A DNA stretch of 64,000 bases from Aphelenchoides besseyi. Lineage: Eukaryota > Nematoda > Chromadorea > Rhabditida > Aphelenchoididae. The position numbers were made by a program, and so were the translations under genes. Shown in pieces: positions 13,190 through 24,658 of the stretch (its first letter is position 1; each line of letters opens with the position of its first letter). The notes below the pieces were generated by a model. The model ran no database searches. It worked only from the letters and a program-made list of their open reading frames with translations, and was not told where the DNA came from. The stretch spans positions 6,200,001 through 6,264,000 of the forward strand of contig JAMPIQ010000002.1 of the NCBI GenBank assembly GCA_024699855.1, in the 5' to 3' direction.

Positions 13190-14640
13190 GGTTACTGCAA
13201 ACGAATTGGATGATTTGCGTATTGAACGTGAAGAACAAAAGATCAACAACACGATTTAATGCGATTAGATTGAAGAATTCGATTAGTTTCAAAATCGATG
13301 ACTAACCGCTATCAACCAAGTGGACATTAACTGAACAAATAACCATCAACAGCGCTCAGCTAGTGAGCCCAAAACGCGCAAACGAACGAAACGATCGGCG
13401 CGAGACCGAAAGATCGTGGCCGTGTTGGCAATCCGTTTCACGTGTTCTCCTTTTGCAATTAGCCAACGGGTTCTGTGGTCGATGAACAATCACAAAGAAT
13501 AACAGAATCAACAACGAAAAGACTCAACGGATGGAATTCAAATCAGATAAGGGCAGGAAGAGGGATGACGTCTGATTCTCGTGTTAAACGAACAGGAAAC
13601 TCGTAACGTCGTCAAATGGTGTGGGAAATTCGGAACGTTCGAAGCGTTGTGGTTGTACGAAAAGGCGAATTTCGACAACATCGCTTTTTGGCCAATTTCT
13701 CTTTAGTGGAATAGAAACCGCGAGACGAAAAAACAGAAGAGCAAAATTGATGTCTCCCATTTGTTTCTTACACACACCCGCGTTTTCGTATTCACCGAAC
13801 TTGTTCGAAACGACCACTCCAACCAAACGTGGCGCTTTTTGAATGCAACCGAAGGCAAAACGAAGAGCCGGAAAAAACGTGAAGAACGTTGGTTAGAGAG
13901 AACAAATCCCCGAAATTTAAAAACAAAAAACGCGAACCAAATTTCCCCTCTCGTTCTTTTCATCGTTCGTTCTTCGTCACTCCACACGACAACCGACTCA
14001 GCAAAAAGAAGCGGGAGACTCTTTGCGTTCACCGCGATTCTCCCGATTCCAACATTCTTTCCCTTCCCTCTGACCTTCCCTTTGACTCGCAGCCGCTCGG
14101 CCTACGGTGGAATTGCACTCGTGTGTGAACACTGTTCGCCTATCAATTTGTATGGACAGAGACACAACAACCAGTAAGCATGATAAGAAACTTGATGAAC
14201 AGACAAAAATAACTAGTGAGGAACAGTGTTGTAGAGGCCGTCAGATGATTCTTTGATCTGTAAAGGCTCAAATTGGCCAACACTTTTTGATCGACTCTTG
14301 AAAACAAAACCATAGGCTCTGTTTGTTCACGAAAAGCGACTTTCGACTAAAAAACCGTTTTGACCATTTCGCTTCATATGATTCATCAAGGGCTCGAGAT
14401 TCCGAATATGTGTCTTCGCTTATGAACTACAACGGTGTGAGAGAGAATTCGCGCCTCCAATCGAAAAGAAATCGCGGCGCAACGTTTTCGGCGCAGCAGG
14501 TGATCAAATTTGTCTGATTGACTTCGCGTAAATTCATTTTCGTAGTGAATAAGTTCGTTAGGATCATCGTATGAGCATTGGAAGCGATGTTTAATATCGA
14601 ATTATGTCAAAAATAACAATTCAACAACAAATAAGTTAAT
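13190..14640. other. Upstream region of PP1, about 1.45 kb, no gene recognised
   Basis: Contains several overlapping open frames on both strands (for example 13761-14177 and 13703-14032), but these are unspliced, rich in Arg/Ser/Phe and without domain motifs, as expected by chance. It likely holds the PP1 promoter and possibly a 5' UTR exon. Confidence 0.5.
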
Positions 14641-15514
14641 TCACAAAGCCCACGATTTGAGGTTCGAAATGCTTTCCACATCGGTAGCCGTAGCATCAAC
14701 AAATTCAACGGTCGGTCCATGTTTTTCCCATTTAAACTCTCCGTCGTTGGTCAAAATTGTTTTGGTTTGCGTATCAGAAGTCGATTCGAGAGTCGAGTTT
14801 CGGGTCTTGCTTACCAAACCTAATTCCTTTTCCAACAATCCACGAATTGCTTTGGATGACTTTGCGGTGTCGAGGTCTTGTTTGTTACAAATGACCATAA
14901 TCGGGACCTTTGAAGCGTTTTGCATTGCAATCAAAACGTCGTACAACAATTCGGCGATATCACGCGCCTTTTTCGTAAAAGTGTCACTGTCAATCACAAA
15001 CATCAAACGGCGAAGGTGACCAATTTCCTACGAGTAAAAATGGATTCCAATTCTCTTGACAGTACACTCACTTTTCCCAACCAAAACTCCAACAATCGAT
15101 TGCGCAAACGTTCAGTTCCCGGATAATCAATCAGCTTCAAGCTATCTCCGGAAGCGCTTTTGATTTCGATCACGTTCTCTTTCATCGATTTGTACAACTC
15201 CCAATCGTTGGCTACAAAGTTAATGATTAGTGATGGCCGAAAGAGATAACAAACTCACATTTTGAAACGAATTTCGTGAAGATGAGCGTCTTTCCCGCAT
15301 CACTCAAGCCAACCAAAAGCACATTGGAACGAGATTTTCGACGGAAATAGAAGAACGATGCAATCAGAATTGCAATCAAACTGATGACGATAGCGATTGC
15401 TCGTGGACCTATTTCGAATGAGATATCGCCAACCGGAGTGTGTGTAAGAACATTCGGATGATGGGTAGTCGGTGGAGTGGCGTGATCTGCTGTAGGAGGG
15501 GTTGTCGACTCCAT
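14641..15514 (-). CDS. SRPRB: Signal recognition particle receptor subunit beta
   Basis: ER-membrane small GTPase that anchors the SRP receptor alpha subunit for co-translational targeting. Three exons. After a Thr/Pro-rich lumenal start (MESTTPPTADHATPP) there is one transmembrane helix (AIAIVISLIAILIASFFYF), then the GTPase: P-loop LLVGLSDAGKT, the G3-like DYPGTERLR, MFVIDSDTF, G4 MVICNKQD and the C-terminal VEFVDATATD. GLSDAGKT and NKQD match SRPRB. Length is about 270 residues. Its ATG lies just after a TTTGCTTCAG acceptor and 112 bp after the MRPL33 stop on the same strand, so the two probably share an operon with SRPRB downstream. Confidence 0.92.
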
Positions 15515-15626
15515 TTCTGAAGCAAAGTTAGAGATTGCAATTTGAACTATTGAAGTAATTGAGATGGTAAATAGACCATTAGAATACAGTAGATCAACAA
15601 AGAAAAACTAGTTTATTCTGTGAGAA

Positions 15627-15926
15627 TCATAACAAATTGTACATCTTCTTCACGTGTGGCGGAATGTCTGTTTTGCCTTTGACCGAATCAGATTCCTCGA
15701 AAGGCACTTTTTGACCAACTACAAAAGCAAATTGAACTAAGATTAGAGTGAAAAAAGCAAACCTGCTGGATCGAAGAGAATTTGAGTCGCCTTTTCAGCT
15801 GCACGTTCGCGCAGCCAAATCGTTGTAGTACCCGAAACGATCGACTTCAACTGTACAATCACGTACCTGAAATACAAAAAGGCTAATTATTAGTCGCGTC
15901 AATACATACTTTGATTTAGCACCCAT
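15627..15926 (-). CDS. MRPL33: Mitochondrial ribosomal protein bL33m
   Basis: Tiny three-exon gene (about 70 residues), a component of the mitochondrial large ribosomal subunit by similarity. Exon 1 encodes MGAKSK, exon 2 YVIVQLKSIVSGTTTIWLRE and RAAEKATQILFDPA, exon 3 VGQKVPFEESDSVKGKTDIP, ending in KKMYNLL. The pattern K-(Y/I)VIV-L-S--GTT--W--R-R--EK---L-DP---Q-V-F-E follows bL33m. Introns are 44-45 nt, one with donor GTTTGC. It starts 156 bp from the divergent DDX47 gene and precedes SRPRB by 112 bp. Small size limits certainty. Confidence 0.75.
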
Positions 15927-16082
15927 TTTATACACTGAATATCCGTTCAATAAGTGTAAATTGACAACAAAAACTACAACCAAAAAGCTTATGTTAACTG
16001 AGTTTATTCAAAGAAAACTTCGTCTTTAGCGTTTCTGAGCTGCTTTCGTTTTACTTTTGCTTCTTGTCAAACATTTTTTGAG
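15927..16082. promoter_or_regulatory. Short divergent promoter between MRPL33 and DDX47
   Basis: Only 156 bp lie between two start codons on opposite strands, so a shared bidirectional promoter is implied. A pyrimidine-rich TTTGCTTCTTG stretch precedes the DDX47 start. No defined element was recognised. Confidence 0.45.
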
Positions 16083-17807
16083 ATGTCGTCTGATGAGGAA
16101 GAACTGAAGAATGGTCATGAAGTCGATGATGTCGAGGATTCTCAATCGAGCGAAGGTTCGTTAGAGGACGAAGAAGAAGCCGTAAATGAGGACGAGAAAG
16201 ATTCATTCGAAGAATTGGTTTGTCTTTTCATTTAAGGTCCCAACTTTGGTAGATGTTTTAGGGTTTGAGTGAACCGTTATGTGAAGCATGTGAACGAGTT
16301 GGTTGGAAAGCGCCAACGAAAGTCCAAATCGCTGCGATTCCACCGGCACTTTCCGGGAAAGATGTGATCGCATTGGCTGAAACCGGGTAAAATTCTTTGT
16401 TGTTTATTCGATTGGTATTCTTGCTTTTAGATCAGGAAAAACTGGAGCATTTGCTCTACCGATTCTTCAGAATCTAATGCAAAATCCACAGCGCAATTAC
16501 GCCTTGATTTTGTCACCAACACGTGAATTGGCAATTCAAATCGCCGAACATTTTTCTGCTCTTGGTACTTGTATTGGTTTGAGTGTTGCCGTGATTGTTG
16601 GCGGTGTTGACATGGCTACTCAAGCGATCTCGTTGGCAAAACGACCACATGTTATCGTCGGTATGCATAAATTCGAACGAAAAATCGAAGGTCTCAATCG
16701 CTTTTAGCAACACCCGGACGACTTGTCGATCATTTGGAAAATACGAAAGGATTCCATTTACGAAGTCTGAAGTACTTGGTTATGGACGAAGCGGATCGAA
16801 TTCTAAATATGGACTTCGAAGCCGAATTAGAAAAGATTTTGAAAGCGGTACCCAAACAACGGAATACATTCCTTTTTTCTGCTACAATGACAAAAAAAGT
16901 TTGTTTGACGATTACATCTTAATCACGGACGAATGTTAGGTCTCAAAATTGGAAAGAGCGTCGTTGAAAGATCCCGTGAAGGTGGAGATTTCGTCGTCGA
17001 AATATCAAACGGTCGATCGGTTGAAACAATACTACGTTTTCATTCCGCTCAAATACAAGGTACGTTTGAGTTGTTTCGCAAAATAACAATTGTCATTTAG
17101 GAAGCTTATCTTGTTCACATTCTGAATGAAAAAGCCGGTAATTCGGTGATCATCTTCTGCGCTACATGTGCATCTGTGATGAAAACGGCATTCATGCTTC
17201 GGCATTTGGGTTTCACTTCGATTGCACTTCACGGTCAAATGAACCAGGTAGTTGAATCGGAGTTCAACGAGAATGAATGAAGCTTTCTAGCCTGCCCGAA
17301 TTGGTGCTTTGAACAAATTTAAGGCAAAAGATTGCTCTGTGTTGGTTTGCACTGACGTTGCTTCAAGAGGCAACTTGCGACTGATTATTTCTGTTTCTAA
17401 TCTGTGGTTGTAGGTTTGGATATTGCAAATGTTGATGTAGTTATTAACTACGACGTGCCGACTAATTCCAAAGACTACGTTCATCGTGTCGGTCGAACAG
17501 CTCGTGCGGGGAAATCGGGAACCTCAATTACCATCATTACTCAATATGATGTGGAGGTTTATCAGAGTGTTGAATCGAATTTGGGAACCAAACTTCCCGA
17601 GTATCCGATTCGAAACGAAGATGTGATGCCGCTGGTTGAGCACGTTTCTCAGGCGATTCGATTTGCTTCGCAGGTTGTTTGCTGTTAAGAAACATGTGAA
17701 TAATTACTTGATTGCAGAAGTACAAGGAAACCAACGAAAGTAGTGGAAAACGAAGTGCTCGAGGAGGCGACAAAGAACAGAAAGGTAGAAAGTCTCGACG
17801 TCATTGA
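16083..17807 (+). CDS. DDX47: DEAD-box RNA helicase DDX47 / Rrp3
   Basis: Nucleolar ATP-dependent RNA helicase for pre-rRNA (18S) processing. An acidic N terminus ([19 protein letters not shown]) precedes the Q motif region ([19 protein letters not shown]). Helicase motifs in order: [19 protein letters not shown] (I), [17 protein letters not shown] (Ia), [35 protein letters not shown] (II), [19 protein letters not shown] (III), [23 protein letters not shown] and [15 protein letters not shown] (VI). The spacing and RAGKSG fit DDX47 rather than eIF4A. Nine or so exons. The intron 17370-17413 begins with GC (AGAG|GCAACT), since only this joining restores SRGLDI. The basic tail ends KGRKSRRH. Confidence 0.95.
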
Positions 17808-18243
17808 TCGAATGTTATTGTTAAAATGGATTGTTGATTTATTTGTTGTTGCAAATTGATTTCAAACAAAGTTTATTAAAAACTACATCGAAAACTAAGT
17901 TGGCGAAGTGAAGGGCACAGTCAATGTGTGGATTATGTACACGCTCTGAAGAGAACAGAATTTGGCAATAAATTAAGATGTCGAGAAGTTATGGCAACTG
18001 AAACGCGTGATGCAATTGACAACGGAGCAAATAAGAACGGCCGTGTGATTAACAGAAGATGGAAACTAATGATGCTACGCGGAAAGAACTTTGTACTGAG
18101 TTCCAGAAAATGGGCCCGAGATTTCGATTATAAGAACCGTAGAAGATTCAGAGTTATTACAGAAAAGATACGCTAAAGATGATTAATTGGGGAGTGTACG
18201 ATTATGTGTGTGAATTCTGAATGGTGCTTGAATTTGCTGTCAA
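17808..18243. other. Convergent intergenic, about 0.44 kb
   Basis: 3' flanks of DDX47 (+) and the B56 gene (-). An 82-codon basic frame at 17928-18176 has no recognisable motif and no splice context; treated as chance. Confidence 0.5.
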
Positions 18244-19947
18244 TTAGTTTCCGACGCTTTGAGGATTGGTTCTTGCAAGGTGCTCAATCGCTTCCCATTT
18301 TCGTTGTCGCTCTTCGTCCCGCTTGCTTTCCATCTGTTGTTGTTTGGCAAAATTCTCGGCACAAACATTGAACAGAATCTGATTGTGAGTCATCATCAAC
18401 TTCAAAGCGTTGTAGACCAAACCGAGAATGTTCCTGCAATTCATTGTATTTGTTGACAATAAGCTGGAGCTTACTTGTTCCAGTGAGTCTTTGAAGTCTT
18501 TCCTAAGGACGGATAAACAACCGGCAAAATTGTGTCGATATTTTGACCCATCAAATCGTTGAGATACTCATTGTTCCAGAAGTAGAGAGCTCGTTCGGCA
18601 ACCTAAAATTTTTGTGTAACAAGAAAGAAAAAAGAAACGAACTTGGAAATGCGGTGAAGAAACACAACGTGCCAACTGATGGAACAAAGGAACTTGAACT
18701 CGTTTGAATTCTGCAGGTTCAATCGAATCCAAAATCTCTTCCAGTTCGTTGAGTAAAAGAAGCTCTTTCGGTGATTGCACTTTCGGCCAGTATTTCAGTA
18801 ATGCGTGAATCACCGGTTCAGTCAACGTGTAATCTTTGTCGATGAATTGAACTACACAGTAAGTGAGTTGAGGATGATAGATGCTAAGTGATTTAACCTG
18901 AAAAGAAAAGTAAAGACTAGACGATTTTTCAAGCCTTTTACTTTATGCAAAGGCATCAGAACTCGCAGCAGAAATGTAACATGCTCTTCTTTTAACGGAA
19001 CACTGAATCCGTTGATGATCGAACCCAGCAGTTCCAGAAGCTCGGCGATTCCGTTGAAGCGCTCAAACTCGTAAATAAACGAGTAGAAAATGTTGTTGAT
19101 TGACTGCCGTGTGAATGATCGCAGTCCCAGAAATCGTCCATACATACGATGCAAAATAGTTTTTAGAAAGTCGCGTTCACGAGGATCCTCACTATCAAAT
19201 AGCTCCAGAATCTAAACAACTGCTTCAAACAATACTCGAAAACAATTTGTCTACCTGAGTAATAAATTTTTGGTCGATATAACGCTTGGCAAACGAAGTT
19301 TGAAATGCCGGTGATTCGATGAAGCGAAGAAAAAAATCGTAGACCAACTGCAAATGCGGCCAACTGGCTTCGAGAATCGGCTCATCTTCTTCGGGATCAA
19401 ATTCTAGACCCGGTGAATTGAATGGCGGAGACAAAACGCGAAAACTGTTAGCCATAAACTGAAAACAAACCGTCAAATGATTGTCGTCGATAACTGACCA
19501 TCTGAATTGCTCGTTCGTGCATTAACTCAGTAAAACTGGCCTTTGAGCTTGTAACAAAATCAATCAACTCATTTAATGCAGTGCGTTTAATCTAAATCGA
19601 CAGGCAATCTAAGAATTTTTCCGTAAAACATCCAACCTCTTTGTTTTTCAAGTCACTCAATGGATCCGCACTGAAATCGTAGATCACCATACACTGATCG
19701 ATTCGTTGAAGAAACGACTCTTCCGAATTGATGGCCACGCCTTATAAACACCGATGAGTTCGTCTTTTGCTCTCTGTTTTACCTTCTACATTCTTGATAT
19801 CGTTCCAGTCCGCAAGGACATCGTTCATCGATTTAACGGAATTGCGGCGTCCATTTTCCTCGCCGTGCGACGGTTGTTCCTCGCCGTTGGTTTGTGGACT
19901 TGACGACTCGACCGACTGTCCATTGGACTGTGTTTCACCATTCTCCA
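18244..19947 (-). CDS. PPP2R5: PP2A regulatory subunit B56 (PPP2R5 family)
   Basis: Regulatory B' subunit that targets protein phosphatase 2A (C. elegans PPTR-1/2). After a low-complexity N terminus ([19 protein letters not shown]) come the HEAT-like repeats typical of B56: [75 protein letters not shown] and [18 protein letters not shown], then [76 protein letters not shown] and [20 protein letters not shown]. The tail ends [13 protein letters not shown]. About nine exons with introns of 38-60 nt. The chosen Met (19947) is the first clear start, but the frame is open upstream to a CCTTTTCAG acceptor near 20049, so an upstream exon may extend the N terminus. Confidence 0.93.
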
Positions 19948-22900
19948 TTGATAATGTCGGAGAAATTGGAGCTATTGTGCAAGATGACGAATAAGAGAAA
20001 CCGAGTTCAAAACCAACTCCACTCAAGCGACTCGAATTGACATTTAAACTGAAAAGGAATTTTTTGATTAAAAACTGCAAACACGAATCAATAGACGACG
20101 TCTAATAAGAAAAATTTGTGGGTTCGAGAATTCGACTCACAAGTCGCCAAGCGGACCACTTTTACAGCGGTTGTCATTCGTTTCAGAGCGAATGGACAGA
20201 AGACACTCGCGGAAAAAGCGCTATTTCTCTTCGTATGTTTTTCATCGCGTTTAGCAAAACGGAGTGGTTTCAATGATCGAACAAACTTGCGAACGATGGC
20301 GATTTCTCTCGCGCATCTTTACAAAGTTCGTGCGAATTCGGAGAAATACAACGATATCCAGTGGCGATAGGGTTCTTTCGCCAAAACGCTTATTAGCCCA
20401 ATCAGCACGCGATTAAACAGAAACGTTGTGCCCAAAAAAAATGGTCACGGAACTTCAAGCGAATTGAAAGAATCCAAACGAACATCACGCAACGGCAACC
20501 ATTTGACTACCCGAAGACAATCGTTTGGTCACTTGAGACCACCTGCTGATGAAACAAAAATCCCTGTTGTTTCCAGAAAACAAACTGCGGTATTTGAGTC
20601 AAATCGAACGGAAATTTTTGCCCACTTGCTACGTCGTTTCTCATTTTTCTTTCTCCGACTTATTACTCCTTCAACCGTTGGGCCGACCGAATTGACTTCT
20701 TTCCGTCTGGACATTCCCGATTTCCTCTTTTTCAGCAGAACGGACATCTTGCCATGTCAATCAAACGGATGCACATGCGTAAATTGCAAAAGTTGCCAAA
20801 ATTAAAATCCTGTTGCTGACGACATCAAGATGAAGAGCTTATTAGCCTTCCCGGACTAGCAATGCAACTAGAACTTCTCTTTCGATGATCATATGAACGT
20901 CAAGTGTAATTACAACATTTGGTATTCGGACGACTGTGCCACTAATTTGTCGGTTGAAAGAACACGTCAATTGCACTAAACTGCATATGATGGGAAAATA
21001 GAAGTGCCAGAGGGAAAAACACGCAAATTATGAAGCCCCATATTTAGAGTCCAAATTCGAGACCGAATTCGCAAACGTGGAAAACTTTTCGCATCAGAAA
21101 ACGACATTAACTGCCGACGAACGTTACGATCATCCGCAAAGTAAACAGCCAAAGTCGAATTAAAAGCGACCAACTTTTTGAAGAAACAAAGCGATACGTT
21201 TCTTGGCTCAAAATAACTTGGGACTTCCGTTAGAGCAATCTCGTTATTTTTGTCGTCGCGAGTGTTGACGAACAGATAACATTTGGGTCGTATTTCGACG
21301 AGAAGACGCAATGAAAGTCAAACGAGTGGCCATTTCGTGAGGGATAATCACGAAGTTTTTGCGTCAATAGAAGAAAATTCAATTGATCCGAAAAGCACAT
21401 TCAAACGTTGAAATTCGATAAGCCAATGGAAAACATTTGTGTTCTTGTTTTCAAAGCCAAACCTCAACATTAAAGTATGTGATCGTTTCTTTAATCAGGT
21501 TCATTTAGTTAAGCAAAAACTCAAAACAACTAGAAATATTTGTATTGGTGTCTTAATAAAAACATCTTAACCGATGGAAAGTTCACTGAGGTTGTGGGCT
21601 GTGCAGCTGAAAGATTCTAATACTGTTCTAAAACTAGAACAGCAACTTAATGGACACTTTCAATGAAAATAATATTAATTCGCTTTCTTATTTGAACTTT
21701 TACAGCATCAAAATGACCTTCTGAGCATCTTTTTGACTACTAAACGTTTATCAACACACCTCAAGGTATTTGAGTGCAACTAGCGGTTAGATTACAAGTG
21801 ATCTTCGACTACCTTACGGCCTCTCTAATTCAGAGATACCAGTTGATGATTCGAGTTTCAATGTGCAGTTTGTATTTGAAATATGTCTTTCTATTAAATG
21901 CATTTATGATCACTCGACCGATTCGATTGACACGTTCGATTGCAGATACCACTGACCTTCTCCGCCTCAGGGGCTCGCAGGTGACTCGACTGTTGTGACC
22001 GATTGTGCGGCTAAAACGAAAGAGGGCGACTCATCGCTCTCGTCGAGCGTTTACCGGACGATCTCCGTTTTTCGTGCTTTTTGTACAACCGCAGTTAAGC
22101 GGCTAGACTGAACAGTTTAGAAGCTGTAGGATGGGGGGTCACGTTTACAAGTCGGAAATTGCGTGTCAATGAAAGTGCGAGTGTTGTTTTTTGATGTAAT
22201 GCAGATCCAACCGGTTTTTTTATCAACGAAATAAATTCCACGAAAGTATTTGCGTATGAAATAGGTCCCGGCGTTGATATCGAGAACGAACCTTCGATGG
22301 AGAAGTACGAACACAGAAACTGCGCATGCAACTGGAAAGTCGTGTTGCCCTCCAATTTCTTCTCTCGCCGCATTCTCGACCGACATTGCGCACCTTTCGC
22401 TCGACCATTGCCATCGGCAATTGCGCGCTGTTGACGTTCTTGGGCTCATCTTCGCGACCTGTGCGCTTGTAGTTTTCGGTGTCCTTCGCGCGTTTCTCAC
22501 AAACTCAACGCCTATGAAATTTGCAGTTTTCTTGATTATTGGCTTTTACTCTGCAGTTAATAAGAAAGTGTCTGCTGTTGAACTCAACGACCTTCTCCAT
22601 TCATCTCTCGCTTTTCCGCCTCAGTCATCAGCAATCCGAACGCGCTCCAAATCTCCGCACTTGTTCCATGACCAGGCGATTCGAGCGGATTCCATCGACT
22701 GTAAAAAACCTTTGATGAACAAGGTTACAACTCTTGGATTTCATTGAAATTCTAGATGTTTAATGTTTTTATAATCATACGATTACGCAATCAGCATCCT
22801 CGACTTATCTTTGTGTTAATTTGATAATCACGATTTTAGGTTGCTCTTTTTTGTGTGATCTTACGAGAATGAGCTATCGACTTGGGGTTTCAACTGATCA

Positions 22901-23330
22901 GATTTCATGTTATTTTGAGTTTTTTCTTCGTCTAGAAGTTCAATTACTCTAATTAGAAGGGACTCGAGCGTTACGTGTTCGCCTGTCAAATTCTTTAGGT
23001 GTCTTCCTGGTAAATTCGTGCAAAAACAAACGCACCGTTTCTATCACCGACAATCATCTCCCGCCATCTCGTTTGATGACTGCCAGTAGTCCATTTTACA
23101 CGTCGCCTTGTGCAGTAAAAGACAAACCTTATGACCACGGACGGTGTGTATTCAACCGCTGAATACCTCCGAATTCCTTCGTGCTTTTCTCCTACCTTTT
23201 TGTTTGTTTTCGTCTTCCGAACCTCTTCATCCAAATTGTTACCGCTCGTCTTTACGTCGAAACCATATCATTCAATTTTAAATGTTTTCTTTTTAAGCAG
23301 AAAAAGTGTTGATGTCAAAAGCTTTCTGAC
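19948..23330. other. Intergenic, about 3.4 kb between B56 and TMEM268
   Basis: Divergent upstream region of two genes. Contains open frames up to 157 codons (22274-22747 +) and 127 codons (22117-22500 -), which overlap each other antisense and lack domains, splice continuity or codon bias. It could hide 5' UTR exons of B56 (acceptor near 20049) and promoters. No RNA gene seen. Confidence 0.5.
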
Positions 23331-24658
23331 ATGTCGGAAACGCCAATTAAAATTCCACCACCCTTACCGCCTCGATCTAACGGTACAGTTAAAAGCTATT
23401 AACATGAAAATGATATGTCGTTTAGCTGAAGTTCCAGCCTCAAGTACACTATCCGAAGTGTTTCTTGACGATAGCGCCTGGTCAACAGCTCAGTTCTCAG
23501 CATCAACGAATTCGTCGACAGAAAATAACAAAACGGAATCAACGAAATCGAATGACTTGAAAGACTCCAACACGCCCGTGACAAAGAAGGAAGATGAGAT
23601 TGAGGTTATTGATGACAAGAAAGGACTAAGTAAGTACAGATCTAAATAATTTATATGCTTTCTCTATTTGCAGAAGTTGGCAAAGTAATTAGTCTCGTAT
23701 ATCCGTCGAATCGTCATTTTGCTTGGATAACACCACCGGTTTACAATTTAGAAAAAATGCCAAAAGCTTTTTCGTCCAAAGAACTTCAAATTTCGCATGT
23801 GGTTTATCGCGAATTCATGCGAACTATCACTTCAGACATTCGATTTCAAAGGTCTGCATTCGAATAACTCGTCGTTTAATAAGTTTGTTTAGCTACTGCA
23901 TTCTCTTCTCTCGCATCGTTCCAATTTGGATTCTGACTTCGGTCATTCTGCTCTTGTTTATGCTTTTGGCATCACAAGACGGCGGATTACACGTTCTACT
24001 TTTTACCGTTTTGTGGACTGTGATGTTATGTTTGGGTCTTGGATTTTGCATTCTAATCCGAAAATACGTAGGTTAATAGAAGAGTGAGTAATTGCAATGG
24101 TTTTATAGTTGGTCCATGCTTTGCATTTGGTTGTTCGTGATGCCAATCAGATTTCTCTGAAGCATAACATTTTGATCGGAGTTCAAGATCGCGGACAGTT
24201 GTCTTGTCACAAAGTTGTGGTAGACGATGGTTTTGTTTCAACATTTAATTATAATTCTTCAGTTGGTGTTGATCTATTATGATCTTACTGATTGCGTTAC
24301 TGATGTGAAGAAGTTGATTCGAGTACACAAAGCAAATCAACCGGTTAAAACCGAAATGCCATCTGAAGAAGAATTGGAATCCAATGCTCGTGATATTTTA
24401 CTTCAAAATACTCAACCCTATGTTAAGGCGTACGCTAAGGTAAGTAACAAATACAATCAAATAACTTCGTTCGTTGTTTAGAAGCAGCTTCTGTTTCCTT
24501 CACGACCTTCTGAGGGTGTTTCGGAGTTCCGACCTAAACACTGTGCTACGAGTATATGTCTGTGTCAGTTCACGGAAAAGGTAATCAGCCGAGGAGAATT
24601 TAAACTATGTAAGATGTTTCAGAAAGTGTTCCATTCACTTCCATTGCTCAGCGGATGA
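23331..24658 (+). CDS. TMEM268: TMEM268-like membrane protein
   Basis: Two-pass membrane protein related to vertebrate TMEM268, whose role is poorly known (linked to integrin beta-4 and phagocytosis reports in mammals). The start MSETPIKIPPPLPPRSN is proline-rich. The N-terminal part is acidic and Ser/Thr-rich. Then come ELQISHVVYREFMRTI, two adjacent helices (RIVPIWILTSVILLLFMLLA; VLLFTVLWTVMLCLGLGF), and the family signature HNILIGVQDRGQLSCHKV ... LVLIYYDLTDCVTDV, which matches RHRVLLGVTD...WFVYFDLENCV in the human protein. The C terminus (DILLQNTQPYVKAYAKKQLL; CATSICLCQFTEK) also matches. Introns are 38-50 nt; one exon junction near 24230-24283 is uncertain by a residue or so. Confidence 0.8.

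Noticed and set aside
13703..14177. Frames of 109 (-) and 138 (+) codons upstream of PP1
   Set aside because: Antisense pair rich in Arg/Phe/Ser without motifs; the region looks like promoter DNA.
22117..22747. Overlapping frames of 127 (-) and 157 (+) codons
   Set aside because: They overlap each other, have no domain, signal peptide or splice context, and composition looks random.
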